Assembly (NCBI RefSeq): GCF_000717655.1
Contig: NZ_JNZY01000010.1
Location: forward strand, 500,911 to 564,910
DNA length: 64,000 nt
Origin: Streptomyces katrae
GTDB taxonomy: Bacteria; Actinomycetota; Actinomycetes; Streptomycetales; Streptomycetaceae
Reading direction: 5' to 3'
In this document: positions 17,167 through 26,192 of the stretch, one piece after another
Numbering within the stretch: the first letter of the stretch is position 1
Layout: every line of letters starts with the position of its first letter
The notes under the pieces: model-generated
The model's database searches: none
Told to the model about the DNA's origin: nothing
The model's input: only the letters and a program-made list of their open reading frames with translations
Program-made: the position numbers and the translations under genes

Positions 17167-20100
17167 TCAGCAGGCTTCCTCGCCGCCTCCCCGGCCGCCG
17201 CAGACCCGCTCCCAGGCCGCCGCGAACATCTCGTGCAGCGGTGCCGTCGGCAGGACGCGCCCGAACGGGCTGTGGATCTGGTTGCGCCACAGCGGGCGTA
17301 CCCCGTACGCCGCCAGCTTCACGGTCTCCAAAGGCAGGTGCGGGGCCTTCAGTTCGGTCCACTCCCCGGGAAGGAACAGGGTCCGGCCCGCCCGGGCCCG
17401 CTTGGCCTCCACCACCGCGCCCGTGCCGAGCAGTTCCGTCCTGGCCTGCGCATGCTGCCTGGCCGACCAGCCGTTCCACCGCCGTACGTTCCGGTCGGTG
17501 GGGGCGGCCAGCGTCGCCAGCTGGAGGTACAGTGCCGCCGCGTCCGGGCCGACGCCCAGCTGCTGCGCCGCCCGTGTGACCAGCTCCGGGCAGGACTGCC
17601 GCGGATCCGCCTCGTACGCCCCGGCCGGGACCGCTCCCGATCGGGCCCGGCGCATCATCCGCTCCAGCCCGCCGCCGGTCAGCAGCGGCGCCACCCGGTC
17701 CAGCTCCTCGGCCAGGTCGGTGACCTCCCGGACCCGCTGCCACACCTCCGGGCCGGCCACCGCCGCGGGCCGCAGGAAGGAGGCGCCGCCGGGCGCGCAG
17801 ACCACCAGCGGCCCGGAGTCGTACGCGGTCACCGGAACCGGCCCCTCCTCCTTGCGGGCGTCCATCGCCACCGGCAGCTGCCCGGGCCCGAACCGCTCCG
17901 CGATCCGCGCCGAGGTGTCCTGGACCCGGCCACCGGGCAGCGCCAGCAGCAGTTCCGGCCGGTCCAGTTCGGCGCGCAGCCGCTCGTACAGGGCCATCGC
18001 GCCGGCCACCGCCGGGTCGCCGACGGGCCGGTCCGTCCACGCCCACACCAGCGCGCTCGCGATCTGCCGGTGCGAGAGGCCCACCGGGGTGCGGGAGGGC
18101 AACTCAGGCCCGGCCGGCGGCACGGCCCGGACCTCGACCCCGATGCCGTAGGGGGTGGCCGCCAGCTCCCAGCCGGTGGCCTCCACGGTCGCGTCCGCGG
18201 CCGCCCCGTATCCGCCGGCCAGCCGCCGGGCCCACACCTCGGGGAGTTCGAGCTCGGCCTCTAGGGCGTCGGCGGCCTCGTCGTGCACGGCCGGCTGTGC
18301 CCCGATGAGCTCCCGCCACACCTCGGCCATCCGCTCCACGGCCGCCTCGACCCCGCCGGGCCGCCACAGCTGCGCCGGATCCTCCGGCAGGGCCGCCGCC
18401 AGGACGGCCCGCCGGCCCGCACCGCCGAGCCGTGCGCGCAGCCGGTCGTAGGACTCGGCCGTCATCGGCGTTGCCCTGTACGGGGCCTTGCGCACCAGGG
18501 CGCGGTCCTCGTCGCGGTCGGGCCTGCCGATCAGACCCGACACCACCAGCCGTGCCACCGACCGTCGTACGCCCGTCAGTTCGGCGAAGCGCGCGGCCGC
18601 CGACTCCGGGAGCGGGACCGGCCCGTGCGCCTCGACCGCCGCGACCAGGGCTCGCAGCCGGGCGGCGTCGTCCCGCTCCACGCGGACGCAGCGCGCCTGC
18701 GGCACCGCCGTCGGCACCGGGTCGCCCGCCGGATCCTCTGCGGCGGCCGCCACGAACCAGCACTCCGACCCGCCGGCGCGCACCGCGCAGGACGCCACCG
18801 CGATCCCGCCCGCCCGCAGCCCGTTCAGGAGCTCGGCGGACGCGCGGCCCACCCACCACCGGGTGCCCGCCCGGGCGAACGGCTGGCCGGCCCAGGTCTC
18901 CAGCAGTGCGACCAGGGCGGCCCGGGCCCCGTCCGGGGTCGGTGCCACGGCCGCCCGCCAGGCGGCGGCGTCGATGGCGCCCATCAGCTGCGACCAGTCG
19001 TGCGGCGGTGCCGGCGGCGAGAGCCGGCGCACCTCCTCCGCGAGGGTCCCCGCCAAGCAGGCGCCGTCGGAGGCCAACGCGGTCAGTGTCGCCGCCAAGG
19101 GCACGGCCGGGCTCCGCCGCCACGGGTCCCGCTCGCCGCCCGAGACCAGCCCGAACAGCGCGGGCAGCAGCTCGGTGTCCGGCACGGACCGGCCCGGCAG
19201 GGCGGGCGGCGCCTCGGCGAGCAGGCAGACCCGCCGGTGCAGGGCGAGCCTGCGTTCCTCCACCCGGGCGGCCCGGGCAGCCACCGCCGCCACCGCCTCG
19301 ATCAGCACCGGGTCGGTGACCTCGGGCAACTCCCGGGCCACGGCGGCCCGCAGCACCTCCGCGCCGGAACGCGCGGCCGCCAGCAGGGCATCCGCCGTCT
19401 CCCGGCCCATGGCCCGCAGCGCCCGGGAACCGGCGGCGTCCCGGGTCCGCAGCAGGTACCAGAACGCGGGCGGCAGGGCCACACCGCCGGAGGCGGTGGC
19501 GCGCCGGACCGGCTTCACCCGCGGATGCCGGGGCGAGTGGTGCCCGTCCAGCTCCCACAGCAGGGCGCCGTCGGCGGTGTACGCGCGCACCCCCGTCCGC
19601 GTCTCCGCCTCGGCGAGGACCACGTCCTCCACCGCGCCCTCCGGCGGCGCCCACAGGGCCCACGGCTCCTGCCCCGGCCGGTCGATGTCGAAGCGGGCCG
19701 TGCGCCCGTCCACGCTCTCCAGCAGGAAGTGGTCGGGCGCGTGATCGCGGTGCCGGGTGCGGAAGAGCACCCGGGTCCCGACCAGCCCGTCCCGGCTGCC
19801 GAGCGGGGAGGCGGCCAGACCGGCGGGCAGCGGTGCCAGCTGGAGGGCTTCCGTGGCCAGGGCCATGCCCACCTCGGACGGCTCCGCGCGCGGATCGGTG
19901 CTCGCGGGACGGCCCGGGAAGTCCGGCAGCGCGACCGCGCCCTGCGGCTCCCCGGTGACCGGGTCCACGGACTCCCAAGGCCGGCGCCCGAACACGCCGT
20001 TGGTCCAGATCCGCGAGCCGTCGCCGAGCTGCAGTTCGTCCCGGTCGATGCCCTCCGTGCCGCCCGGGCGCAGTACCCGCCGGCCGCCGTGCCGCCCGCC

Positions 20101-21930
20101 TCCGTCGGCCGTCTCGAACTGGAAGCCGTACGCGCCGTCCAGGCTTCCGCCGAACGGCACCAGACCGCCCGACTCTTCCGGGGTGAACGGCTCGTTGGGG
20201 CGGTCGGCCCACACGGCGGTGTCGCAGCAGTAGGGGCTCGGCTTGAGCGTCCAACTCACCAGGAAGGAGCCGCCCACGTAGTGGACCGCGTACATGGTCG
20301 AGTCGGCGGGCACCGTGAACCTGCACGATCCCCGCACCCCGTCCGGGTCGACGGCGACCGCCCGGTCCCGTCCGAACACCGTCAGCACCGGCCAGGTGGT
20401 GGTCACCCCGGCCACCCCCGGGAGCACCCCGTCCGCTTCCCCGGCCCCGGCACCCGCAGCGAACTCCGCGTACACCGACTCCAGGGCCGGCCAGGCCAGT
20501 TCCTCCGGCAGCCCGGCCGCGAGCGAGCGCCGCAGGGCCCCCACCGCTCCCGCTTCGGCCAGGGCGTCGCAGATCCCGCCGAGCGCCGATACCGTCGGCC
20601 GGTCCAGCAGCGTCTCCAGCTCGGCCACGGCCTCCTCGGCACCGGCCATGCCGCCGCCCGCGACGGTGTCGACGAGCTTGCCCACGCGCCCCGCGACCTC
20701 GTGGGCGATGCCCTCGTTGCCCGGCAGCAGCGTGACCGCCGACCCGGCCCGGCGCCGCTGCTCCGGCGCAGACCGCGGCAGCAGGCCCGCGTGTACGGTC
20801 CCTTCCAGACGCGGGCCGAACACCGGGTCGGCGGCGAGGGCGCACAGGTCCCGCCGGGACCGCCCGGCCCAGAAGCGCATCCGCATCTCCGGGCCCGGGT
20901 CGGCGACCGTCACCCCGGCCGCCAGGCAGGCGTCCAACACGTCCGCGTCGAAGCCCTGGTGGTGGTGCCGGGTGGTGTGCACCGTCACTGCACTGCCCTC
21001 CGACCGCAGTCGCGGTCCCAACCGGCCCACCAGGTCGAGGAATTCCACCGGCAGCTGCTGACGCGCGACCCCGCCGCCGGACTGGGCCGCGTACTGGTAC
21101 ATGTGCACGAAGTGCCCCACCCAGCGGTGGAGTCCGCCCTCCGGTACCACCCGCCCGGCCGCCATGGCCTCGGCCGCGCCGCAGCCGATCAACACCCGCA
21201 GCCAGGCCCCGCCGTCGGTGACCCCGTCCGGGAAGACCTCGACCAGTCCGGCAGAGATCTCGTCCGTCGGCGGATGGGCGGCCAGGACCGGCCCCGCGGC
21301 GTCCAGCAGCGCCTCCGGCACGGACTTCTTCCGCGTGACCGACAGGATCGCGCCCACCATCCGCGCGATCTCCGCGTCCCCGTGCCCGGCAGCCCTGGCG
21401 GAGGCCCGCACCCGGCGCACCAGATCGGCCGGCAGGTCAGCCGCCGATCCCGCCCACGCGGTCAGGAACGCCTCGAGCGCCGTGTGCGCGGCGGCCGGCT
21501 CCAGCGTCTCGGCGAGGAACCGCTGATGGGACCCGAACTCCTTGGCCGGCATGGCCCCGCCCGCAGCGAACAGCAGGGCATTGGCCCTGCGGTATCCGGG
21601 ATCCACCGGGAGCCCGTGCTGGGCCTCGGCCGCCCGGGCCGCAGCGTAGGCCCGCCCGCCGGGCCGGCTCCCGTAGCCGATCAGCCGGTGGCCCACGGTG
21701 TCCCAGAACCACGGAAGATGCGCCGGCGGCAGGCGCCGCGCCCGCGTCGCCATCGTGTCCACGAACCGACCGGGCTTGGTCCAGGACCGGCCGAGTTCGG
21801 TCCGCATGCCCTCCATCAGGTCGCGCGCGACCTCGACCGCGTCCGGGTCGTGCGCCGCGACCCAGTCGGCGTACGTGGTCGAAGCGTGCGGGCCGGTGGT
21901 GGGAAGCAGGGGCTCCAGCGAGACGATCAT
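17167..21930 (-). CDS. Very large cytoplasmic protein of unknown function (1587 residues)
   Basis: One uninterrupted frame of about 1590 codons with normal streptomycete codon use. I see no signal peptide, no membrane segment and no nucleotide-binding loop. The middle (roughly 500-830) is beta-rich, with alternating WTL, VWADRP, IWTNGVFG and RVLFRTRHRDH segments that could form propeller-like blades. The flanks are alpha-helical, Ala/Leu/Glu-rich and may be solenoid repeats. Large proteins of this appearance in streptomycetes often accompany MoxR-AAA/vWA systems, but no such partner lies next to it here. The start ATG 21930 (MIVSLEP) is preferred over ATG 21963 because GACGAT just upstream looks like the -10 of a leaderless promoter. 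Confidence 0.75.
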   Translation of the reverse strand: MIVSLEPLLPTTGPHASTTYADWVAAHDPDAVEVARDLMEGMRTELGRSWTKPGRFVDTMATRARRLPPAHLPWFWDTVGHRLIGYGSRPGGRAYAAARAAEAQHGLPVDPGYRRANALLFAAGGAMPAKEFGSHQRFLAETLEPAAAHTALEAFLTAWAGSAADLPADLVRRVRASARAAGHGDAEIARMVGAILSVTRKKSVPEALLDAAGPVLAAHPPTDEISAGLVEVFPDGVTDGGAWLRVLIGCGAAEAMAAGRVVPEGGLHRWVGHFVHMYQYAAQSGGGVARQQLPVEFLDLVGRLGPRLRSEGSAVTVHTTRHHHQGFDADVLDACLAAGVTVADPGPEMRMRFWAGRSRRDLCALAADPVFGPRLEGTVHAGLLPRSAPEQRRRAGSAVTLLPGNEGIAHEVAGRVGKLVDTVAGGGMAGAEEAVAELETLLDRPTVSALGGICDALAEAGAVGALRRSLAAGLPEELAWPALESVYAEFAAGAGAGEADGVLPGVAGVTTTWPVLTVFGRDRAVAVDPDGVRGSCRFTVPADSTMYAVHYVGGSFLVSWTLKPSPYCCDTAVWADRPNEPFTPEESGGLVPFGGSLDGAYGFQFETADGGGRHGGRRVLRPGGTEGIDRDELQLGDGSRIWTNGVFGRRPWESVDPVTGEPQGAVALPDFPGRPASTDPRAEPSEVGMALATEALQLAPLPAGLAASPLGSRDGLVGTRVLFRTRHRDHAPDHFLLESVDGRTARFDIDRPGQEPWALWAPPEGAVEDVVLAEAETRTGVRAYTADGALLWELDGHHSPRHPRVKPVRRATASGGVALPPAFWYLLRTRDAAGSRALRAMGRETADALLAAARSGAEVLRAAVARELPEVTDPVLIEAVAAVAARAARVEERRLALHRRVCLLAEAPPALPGRSVPDTELLPALFGLVSGGERDPWRRSPAVPLAATLTALASDGACLAGTLAEEVRRLSPPAPPHDWSQLMGAIDAAAWRAAVAPTPDGARAALVALLETWAGQPFARAGTRWWVGRASAELLNGLRAGGIAVASCAVRAGGSECWFVAAAAEDPAGDPVPTAVPQARCVRVERDDAARLRALVAAVEAHGPVPLPESAAARFAELTGVRRSVARLVVSGLIGRPDRDEDRALVRKAPYRATPMTAESYDRLRARLGGAGRRAVLAAALPEDPAQLWRPGGVEAAVERMAEVWRELIGAQPAVHDEAADALEAELELPEVWARRLAGGYGAAADATVEATGWELAATPYGIGVEVRAVPPAGPELPSRTPVGLSHRQIASALVWAWTDRPVGDPAVAGAMALYERLRAELDRPELLLALPGGRVQDTSARIAERFGPGQLPVAMDARKEEGPVPVTAYDSGPLVVCAPGGASFLRPAAVAGPEVWQRVREVTDLAEELDRVAPLLTGGGLERMMRRARSGAVPAGAYEADPRQSCPELVTRAAQQLGVGPDAAALYLQLATLAAPTDRNVRRWNGWSARQHAQARTELLGTGAVVEAKRARAGRTLFLPGEWTELKAPHLPLETVKLAAYGVRPLWRNQIHSPFGRVLPTAPLHEMFAAAWERVCGGRGGGEEAC

Positions 21931-22212
21931 GCCGTGGATCGTCGCACGCCCGACTGACAGCATCCGACGTACGGACGTCGCCCCGAACGGATGCCTTTCA
22001 GGGCGTCAGTGGTGTCGCTCACAGGGGTCGTTGATGGATTCAAGGCGTAGCGGGCATCCGCCTTCGATCCCCAGAGGAGCCCCCGCTTCCGCCATAGATC
22101 CCGCAGGCTCCGCCCGTACGGCTGCGTACGGGGGCCCCGGTATTGCCGTGCGGTTGTCCGAGGCGGGTGGGACCATCTGGCCCGGTGATCAGACCGGCTA
22201 CAGGGGGTAGGC

Positions 22213-22476
22213 ATGGCGAGCACGTACGACTGGCCGCGCGGAGCGGAGATTGCGGACAGCGAGGCGCTGGAGCGCTGGCTGGACGCCCGGGGGTGGGAGG
22301 TCGACCCGACCGTCTTCATGGCCGGGGTGCTGGGCCCCGCGGTCCAGGTCCGCCGCATCGGCCGCGCCTGCCAGGACGGCGAATCCGGCCTGCTGATCCT
22401 GCCGGGCGAGACGGTGTCGTTCGACGGGGACCGCATGCGCATCATGCCCCGCACCCCGGCCCCGGCCACTCCGTAG
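22213..22476 (+). CDS. Small protein of unknown function
   Basis: 87 residues starting at ATG behind AGGGGGTAGGC. Codons are strongly G/C-ending, and the N-terminal half (DSEALERWLDARGWEVDPTVF) is amphipathic, so it is probably a real gene. The second half is beta-like (VQVRRIGRA, GLLILPGETVSFDGDRMRI). I recognise no family. It lies between the start of the large unknown gene and the end of the sugar permease operon. Confidence 0.6.
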   Translation: MASTYDWPRGAEIADSEALERWLDARGWEVDPTVFMAGVLGPAVQVRRIGRACQDGESGLLILPGETVSFDGDRMRIMPRTPAPATP

Positions 22477-22490
22477 CCGCGCCGCGTCCG

Positions 22491-23426
22491 CTACTTCACC
22501 GAGCCGGCCATCACGCCCTGGACGAAGTGCCGCTGGAAGGCGAAGAAGACGACGAGCGGGACCACCAGCGACAGGAACGCACCCGGCGCGAGGACGCCGA
22601 TGTTGCTGCCGAACTGCCGCATCTGGGACTGCAGTGCGACCGTGAGCGGCTGGGACCCGCTGTCCGCGAAGAGCAGCGCCACGAGCATGTCGTTCCAGAC
22701 CCAGAGGAACTGGAAGATGGCCAGGCTCGCGATGGCCGGCCGGCCCAGCGGCAGCACGAGCCGCGAGAAGATGCGCCACTCGGAGCCGCCGTCCATCCGG
22801 GCGGCTTCGAGCATCTCGCGCGGTATCTCGGCGAAGTAGTTGCGCAGCAGGAAGACCGCGAAGGGCAGCCCGTACGCGACGTGGAAGAGGACGACTCCGG
22901 CGATCGTGCCGAACAGTCCCACCGCACCGAAGAGTTTGGCCACGGGCAGCAGCCCGATCTGCACGGGGACGACCAGCAGCCCGACGACCACCAGGAAGAT
23001 GCCGTCCCGGCCGGGGAAGTCCAGCCAGGCGAAGGCGTATCCGGCGAGTGCCGCGATGCCGACCACCAGGACGGTGGTGGGGACCGAGATCAGGACGGTG
23101 TTCCCGAACGCCTCCGCGATGCCGGAGTCCTTCAGCAGGGCGCTGTAGTTGTCCAGCGACAGCTGGGACGGATCGGTCAGCGCGGTCCACCAGCCGTCGG
23201 AGGCGTTGTCCCGCTCGGAGCGCATCGAGGACAGGAACAGGCCCGCCAGCGGGGTGATCCACACCAGGGCGACCAGGATCAGCAGGCCCTGGACGACCGA
23301 GCTGCCCAGCAGGCGCGACAGGCGACTCCTGCGGCGCGGTCCGTGTGCGGGCGGGGCCGGGACGGGCCTGACCGGTGGTGTGACCCGCCGGGGCCTGCGG
23401 CGTTCGATGGTGCTGTGGCTGCTCAT
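22491..23426 (-). CDS. Sugar ABC transporter permease, MalG/AglG-like
   Basis: 311 residues; after a basic, Pro/Arg-rich N-terminus there are six predicted membrane helices, the pattern of MalG-type permeases. The EAA loop that docks the ATPase reads LEAARMDGGSEWRIF. The first gene product interacting with it is the neighbouring permease, whose stop overlaps this start by ATGA, so the two are translationally coupled. It is the last gene of the alpha-glucoside operon. No ATPase gene is present; streptomycetes use the shared ATPase MsiK for such importers (established for the genus). Confidence 0.92.
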   Translation of the reverse strand: MSSHSTIERRRPRRVTPPVRPVPAPPAHGPRRRSRLSRLLGSSVVQGLLILVALVWITPLAGLFLSSMRSERDNASDGWWTALTDPSQLSLDNYSALLKDSGIAEAFGNTVLISVPTTVLVVGIAALAGYAFAWLDFPGRDGIFLVVVGLLVVPVQIGLLPVAKLFGAVGLFGTIAGVVLFHVAYGLPFAVFLLRNYFAEIPREMLEAARMDGGSEWRIFSRLVLPLGRPAIASLAIFQFLWVWNDMLVALLFADSGSQPLTVALQSQMRQFGSNIGVLAPGAFLSLVVPLVVFFAFQRHFVQGVMAGSVK

Positions 23427-24772
23427 GCTCCGCTCCTTCGGAAACGCCGGATGTTGAAGACCATCGCCGGGACGACCAGCAGCAGGAGCACCACGCTCAG
23501 CGCGCTGCCGAGCCCCTGGTCGTTGCCGCCGCCGAAGGAGACCAGCCACATCCGTGTGGCCAGTACGTTCGCTTCCTCCTGGACCGGTCCCGGCGCGATG
23601 ATGTAGACGAGGTCGAAGACCTTCATCACGTTGATCACCAGGGTCACGAACACCACGGTGAGCACGGGCGCGAGCAGCGGCACGGTGATCCTGCGGAAGA
23701 TCTGGCCCTCGCTGGCACCGTCCATCCGTGCCGCCTCCAGCGCATCGCGCGGGATCGCCGCCAGCCCCGCGCCGATCAGGACCATCGCGAAGCCGGTCCA
23801 CACCCACAGGTACGCACCGATGATGGCCGGCGTCACCAGCGCCGGGCCGAGCCAGTTCACGCCCTGGTACGGCGCCGCGAAGTTGGCCGCGGGCAGGCGT
23901 ACCGCGTACGCGCCGTCGGCCAGCCCGGTGAAGCGGAACGACCCGTCGGCGGAGGCGGTCGTGGTCGCGGCCACCCGGCCGTCGTCCCGTACGGCCTCGA
24001 CCGTCATACCGGGCAGGCCCTTCTCGCCCGGGTCGACCTTGCCCGGGGTTCCGGCGCCGCCGGGGGCGAAGTCGAGGTAGACGACGCCCCCGATCCCGTC
24101 CGCACCGGGCCTCGCGGTGGCCGCCGCCTTCGCGTCGGCGGGTATCGCGCCGGGTGCCACCCCGACCAAGCCGAGGGTGACCGAACTGCCGGGGCGTACG
24201 GTCCGCCCGGTGCTGTACGGGCCGCCGGCCCGGCCCGTCAGGCCCTGGCCCTCGCGGGCGCGGGCCGTCGGGTAGGCGGCGGTGTCGTCGAAGGTGTCGT
24301 GGACGCCGACGACGACGGCGTTGAGCACGCCCCGGTCCGGGTCCTGCTCGTAGGCGAGCCGGAAGACGATGCCCGCGGCCAGGAAGGACACGGCCATCGG
24401 CAGGAAGAGGACCAGCTTGAACGCGGTCGCCCAGCGCACCTTCTCGGTGAGCACGGCGAGCATCAGCCCGAGTCCGGTCAGCAGGAGAGGGGCGACGACG
24501 ACCCAGATGGTGCTGTTGCGGATCGCCTTGAGGGTGGCCGGGTCGTCGATGATCGCCGCGTAGTTCCCGGCGCCGACGAAGCGGTCGCCGCTGGCGTCGA
24601 AGAGACTGCGGCCGAGGGAGAAGACGACCGGGTAGACGACCAGCGCGCCGAGCAGCAACAGGGCCGGCAGTACGAAGGCGATCGCGAGGCGGCGTTTCCT
24701 TCGCTGGGCCAGGCGCCGCGGGTTCGCCGCGGCGCGGGCGGTCCGGAGGGGGGCGGTCAGGGTGTCAGCCAT
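23423..24772 (-). CDS. Sugar ABC transporter permease, MalF/AglF-like, with inserted extracellular beta-domain
   Basis: 449 residues, far longer than the usual ~300. Helices at about 28-53, 88-108 and 117-138 are followed by an insertion of roughly 160 residues (148-307), then the remaining helices and the EAA loop LEAARMDGASEGQIF. The insert contains a stretch like a bacterial prealbumin/SdrD-B-type beta-sandwich: PGEKGLPGMTVEAV, SADGSFRFTGLADGAYAVRL (about 249-295). By topology it would be outside the membrane, where the substrate-binding protein docks. Enteric MalF has an unrelated P2 loop with that job, so a similar role is inferred. Twelve bases after the binding-protein gene; ATGA overlap with the next permease. 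Confidence 0.9.
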   Translation of the reverse strand: MADTLTAPLRTARAAANPRRLAQRRKRRLAIAFVLPALLLLGALVVYPVVFSLGRSLFDASGDRFVGAGNYAAIIDDPATLKAIRNSTIWVVVAPLLLTGLGLMLAVLTEKVRWATAFKLVLFLPMAVSFLAAGIVFRLAYEQDPDRGVLNAVVVGVHDTFDDTAAYPTARAREGQGLTGRAGGPYSTGRTVRPGSSVTLGLVGVAPGAIPADAKAAATARPGADGIGGVVYLDFAPGGAGTPGKVDPGEKGLPGMTVEAVRDDGRVAATTTASADGSFRFTGLADGAYAVRLPAANFAAPYQGVNWLGPALVTPAIIGAYLWVWTGFAMVLIGAGLAAIPRDALEAARMDGASEGQIFRRITVPLLAPVLTVVFVTLVINVMKVFDLVYIIAPGPVQEEANVLATRMWLVSFGGGNDQGLGSALSVVLLLLVVPAMVFNIRRFRRSGA

Positions 24773-24783
24773 GGTGGGCCGCC

Positions 24784-26118
24784 TCAGTTCCCGTACGCCT
24801 TGGCGGCCGCGGCCTCGAGCTCCGCGGCCGTGCCCTGCGGGTTCGACGGGTCGCGCAGGAAGTCCTGGAGGAGCTTCCATTCACCCGCGCCCTTGGTGCC
24901 GCCGAACGCGGCAGGCGCCTGGTCCGACATGTCGAAGCGGACCGAGTTGCCCGCCGCGACCAGCGACTTGGCGGTGCTGCGGGTGGTGTCGTCGCCGTAC
25001 GCGGCGAGGTCGACCTGGGTGTTCGGGGACAGGAAGCCGCCCGCGCCGGCCCAGACCTCGGCGGCCTCGGGGCCGGCCAGGAATTCGAGCAGCTTCATGC
25101 CGGCCTTGCCGTTCTTGGCGTCTTTGAGGACGACGGCGGCGTCACCGCCGCTGACCACCGGCGTCGTGCCGCCGTCGACCGCCGGGAACGGGAAGAACTT
25201 GGCGTCCTCCCCGAGCTTCTTGCCGAACTGGTCCTTGGCGACCCCGCCGACGAAGTCGCCCTCGTAGACCATGCCCGCCTTGGGCTCGGGGCCGAAGACC
25301 TGCTCGACCGACGAGGGGAAGTCGGTGCCGAGCGCGCTCTGGGCGCCGCCGGCGACGAGCTGCTTGTCCTTGAACAGTTCACCGAGGGTGGTCAGCGCCT
25401 TGACGACGCTGTCGTCGGTCCACTTGAGCTTGTGCTGGGCGAGCTGGTCGTACTTCTCCGGGCCGGCTTGCGAGAGGTAGATGTTCTCGAACCAGTCGGT
25501 GAGGGTCCAGCCGTCCTCGCCGGCTATGGCGAAGGCCGGGCGGCCGGAATCTGCGAGGGTGCGGCCGGCCTTCAGCAGGTCGGCGTAGCTCTTGGGCTCG
25601 CTGACGCCGGCCTGGGCGAAGGCGTCCGGGGCGTACCAGACCGTCGACTTGTGGGCGGCCTTGAAGTACAGGCCGTAGTACTGGCCGTCGACGGTGCCGT
25701 AGTCCTTCCACACCGGGGCGAGGGAGGAGCCGGCCGTCTTGGCGGCCTGGTCGGACAGGGGCAGCAGCCAGCCCTCCTTGGCGAACTGCCGGAGCACGCC
25801 CACCTGGGGAACCATCACCACGTCGGGCGCGTTGCCGCCCTCGATCTTGCTTCCGACGAAGGTGGAGACGTTGTCGCCGGAGGGCACGAAGACCGTCTTG
25901 GCGCCGGTCTTCTCGGTGAAGGCGTCCAGGACCTTCTTGAAGTTCTTCTGCTCGCTGCCGGTCCAGACTCCGGCCACGGTCACGGTCTGGCCGCTCAGTT
26001 CGCCGCCGCTCGCGGGTCCGGTGGTTCCGCCGCCGCAGGCGGTGGCCCCGAGGGCGAGGGCGAGGGCCGCCGATGCGGTGGCCGCGGTCCGTCGGGTCGT
26101 CTTGCTGGGTCGTCGCAT
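24784..26118 (-). CDS. Sugar-binding lipoprotein of ABC importer
   Basis: 444 residues. Two arginines and a hydrophobic stretch lead to the lipobox GATAC, with the lipidated Cys28, so the mature protein is anchored outside the membrane. The rest is a family 1 solute-binding protein: NAPDVVMVPQVGVLRQFAKEGWLLPL, ESADLL-like hinge at SYADLLKAGR, and the C-terminal EFLAGPEAAEVW helix. With a GH13 alpha-glucosidase and two MalFG-type permeases in the same operon, alpha-glucosides or maltodextrins are the likely ligands (inference). Start at ATG 26118. Confidence 0.92.
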   Translation of the reverse strand: MRRPSKTTRRTAATASAALALALGATACGGGTTGPASGGELSGQTVTVAGVWTGSEQKNFKKVLDAFTEKTGAKTVFVPSGDNVSTFVGSKIEGGNAPDVVMVPQVGVLRQFAKEGWLLPLSDQAAKTAGSSLAPVWKDYGTVDGQYYGLYFKAAHKSTVWYAPDAFAQAGVSEPKSYADLLKAGRTLADSGRPAFAIAGEDGWTLTDWFENIYLSQAGPEKYDQLAQHKLKWTDDSVVKALTTLGELFKDKQLVAGGAQSALGTDFPSSVEQVFGPEPKAGMVYEGDFVGGVAKDQFGKKLGEDAKFFPFPAVDGGTTPVVSGGDAAVVLKDAKNGKAGMKLLEFLAGPEAAEVWAGAGGFLSPNTQVDLAAYGDDTTRSTAKSLVAAGNSVRFDMSDQAPAAFGGTKGAGEWKLLQDFLRDPSNPQGTAAELEAAAAKAYGN

Positions 26119-26192
26119 GGTGAGGTCCGTTTCTGGAGGCCGGGAGGTCGGCAGGTGGGAGGCCGGCGGGTGGGGAAGCCGGCGGGTGGGGG

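Noticed and set aside
17233-21957. Long plus-strand frames of up to 1224 codons
   Set aside because: They are antisense shadows of the 1587-residue minus-strand gene, produced by high GC; the Arg/Gly/Pro-rich translation has no family similarity.
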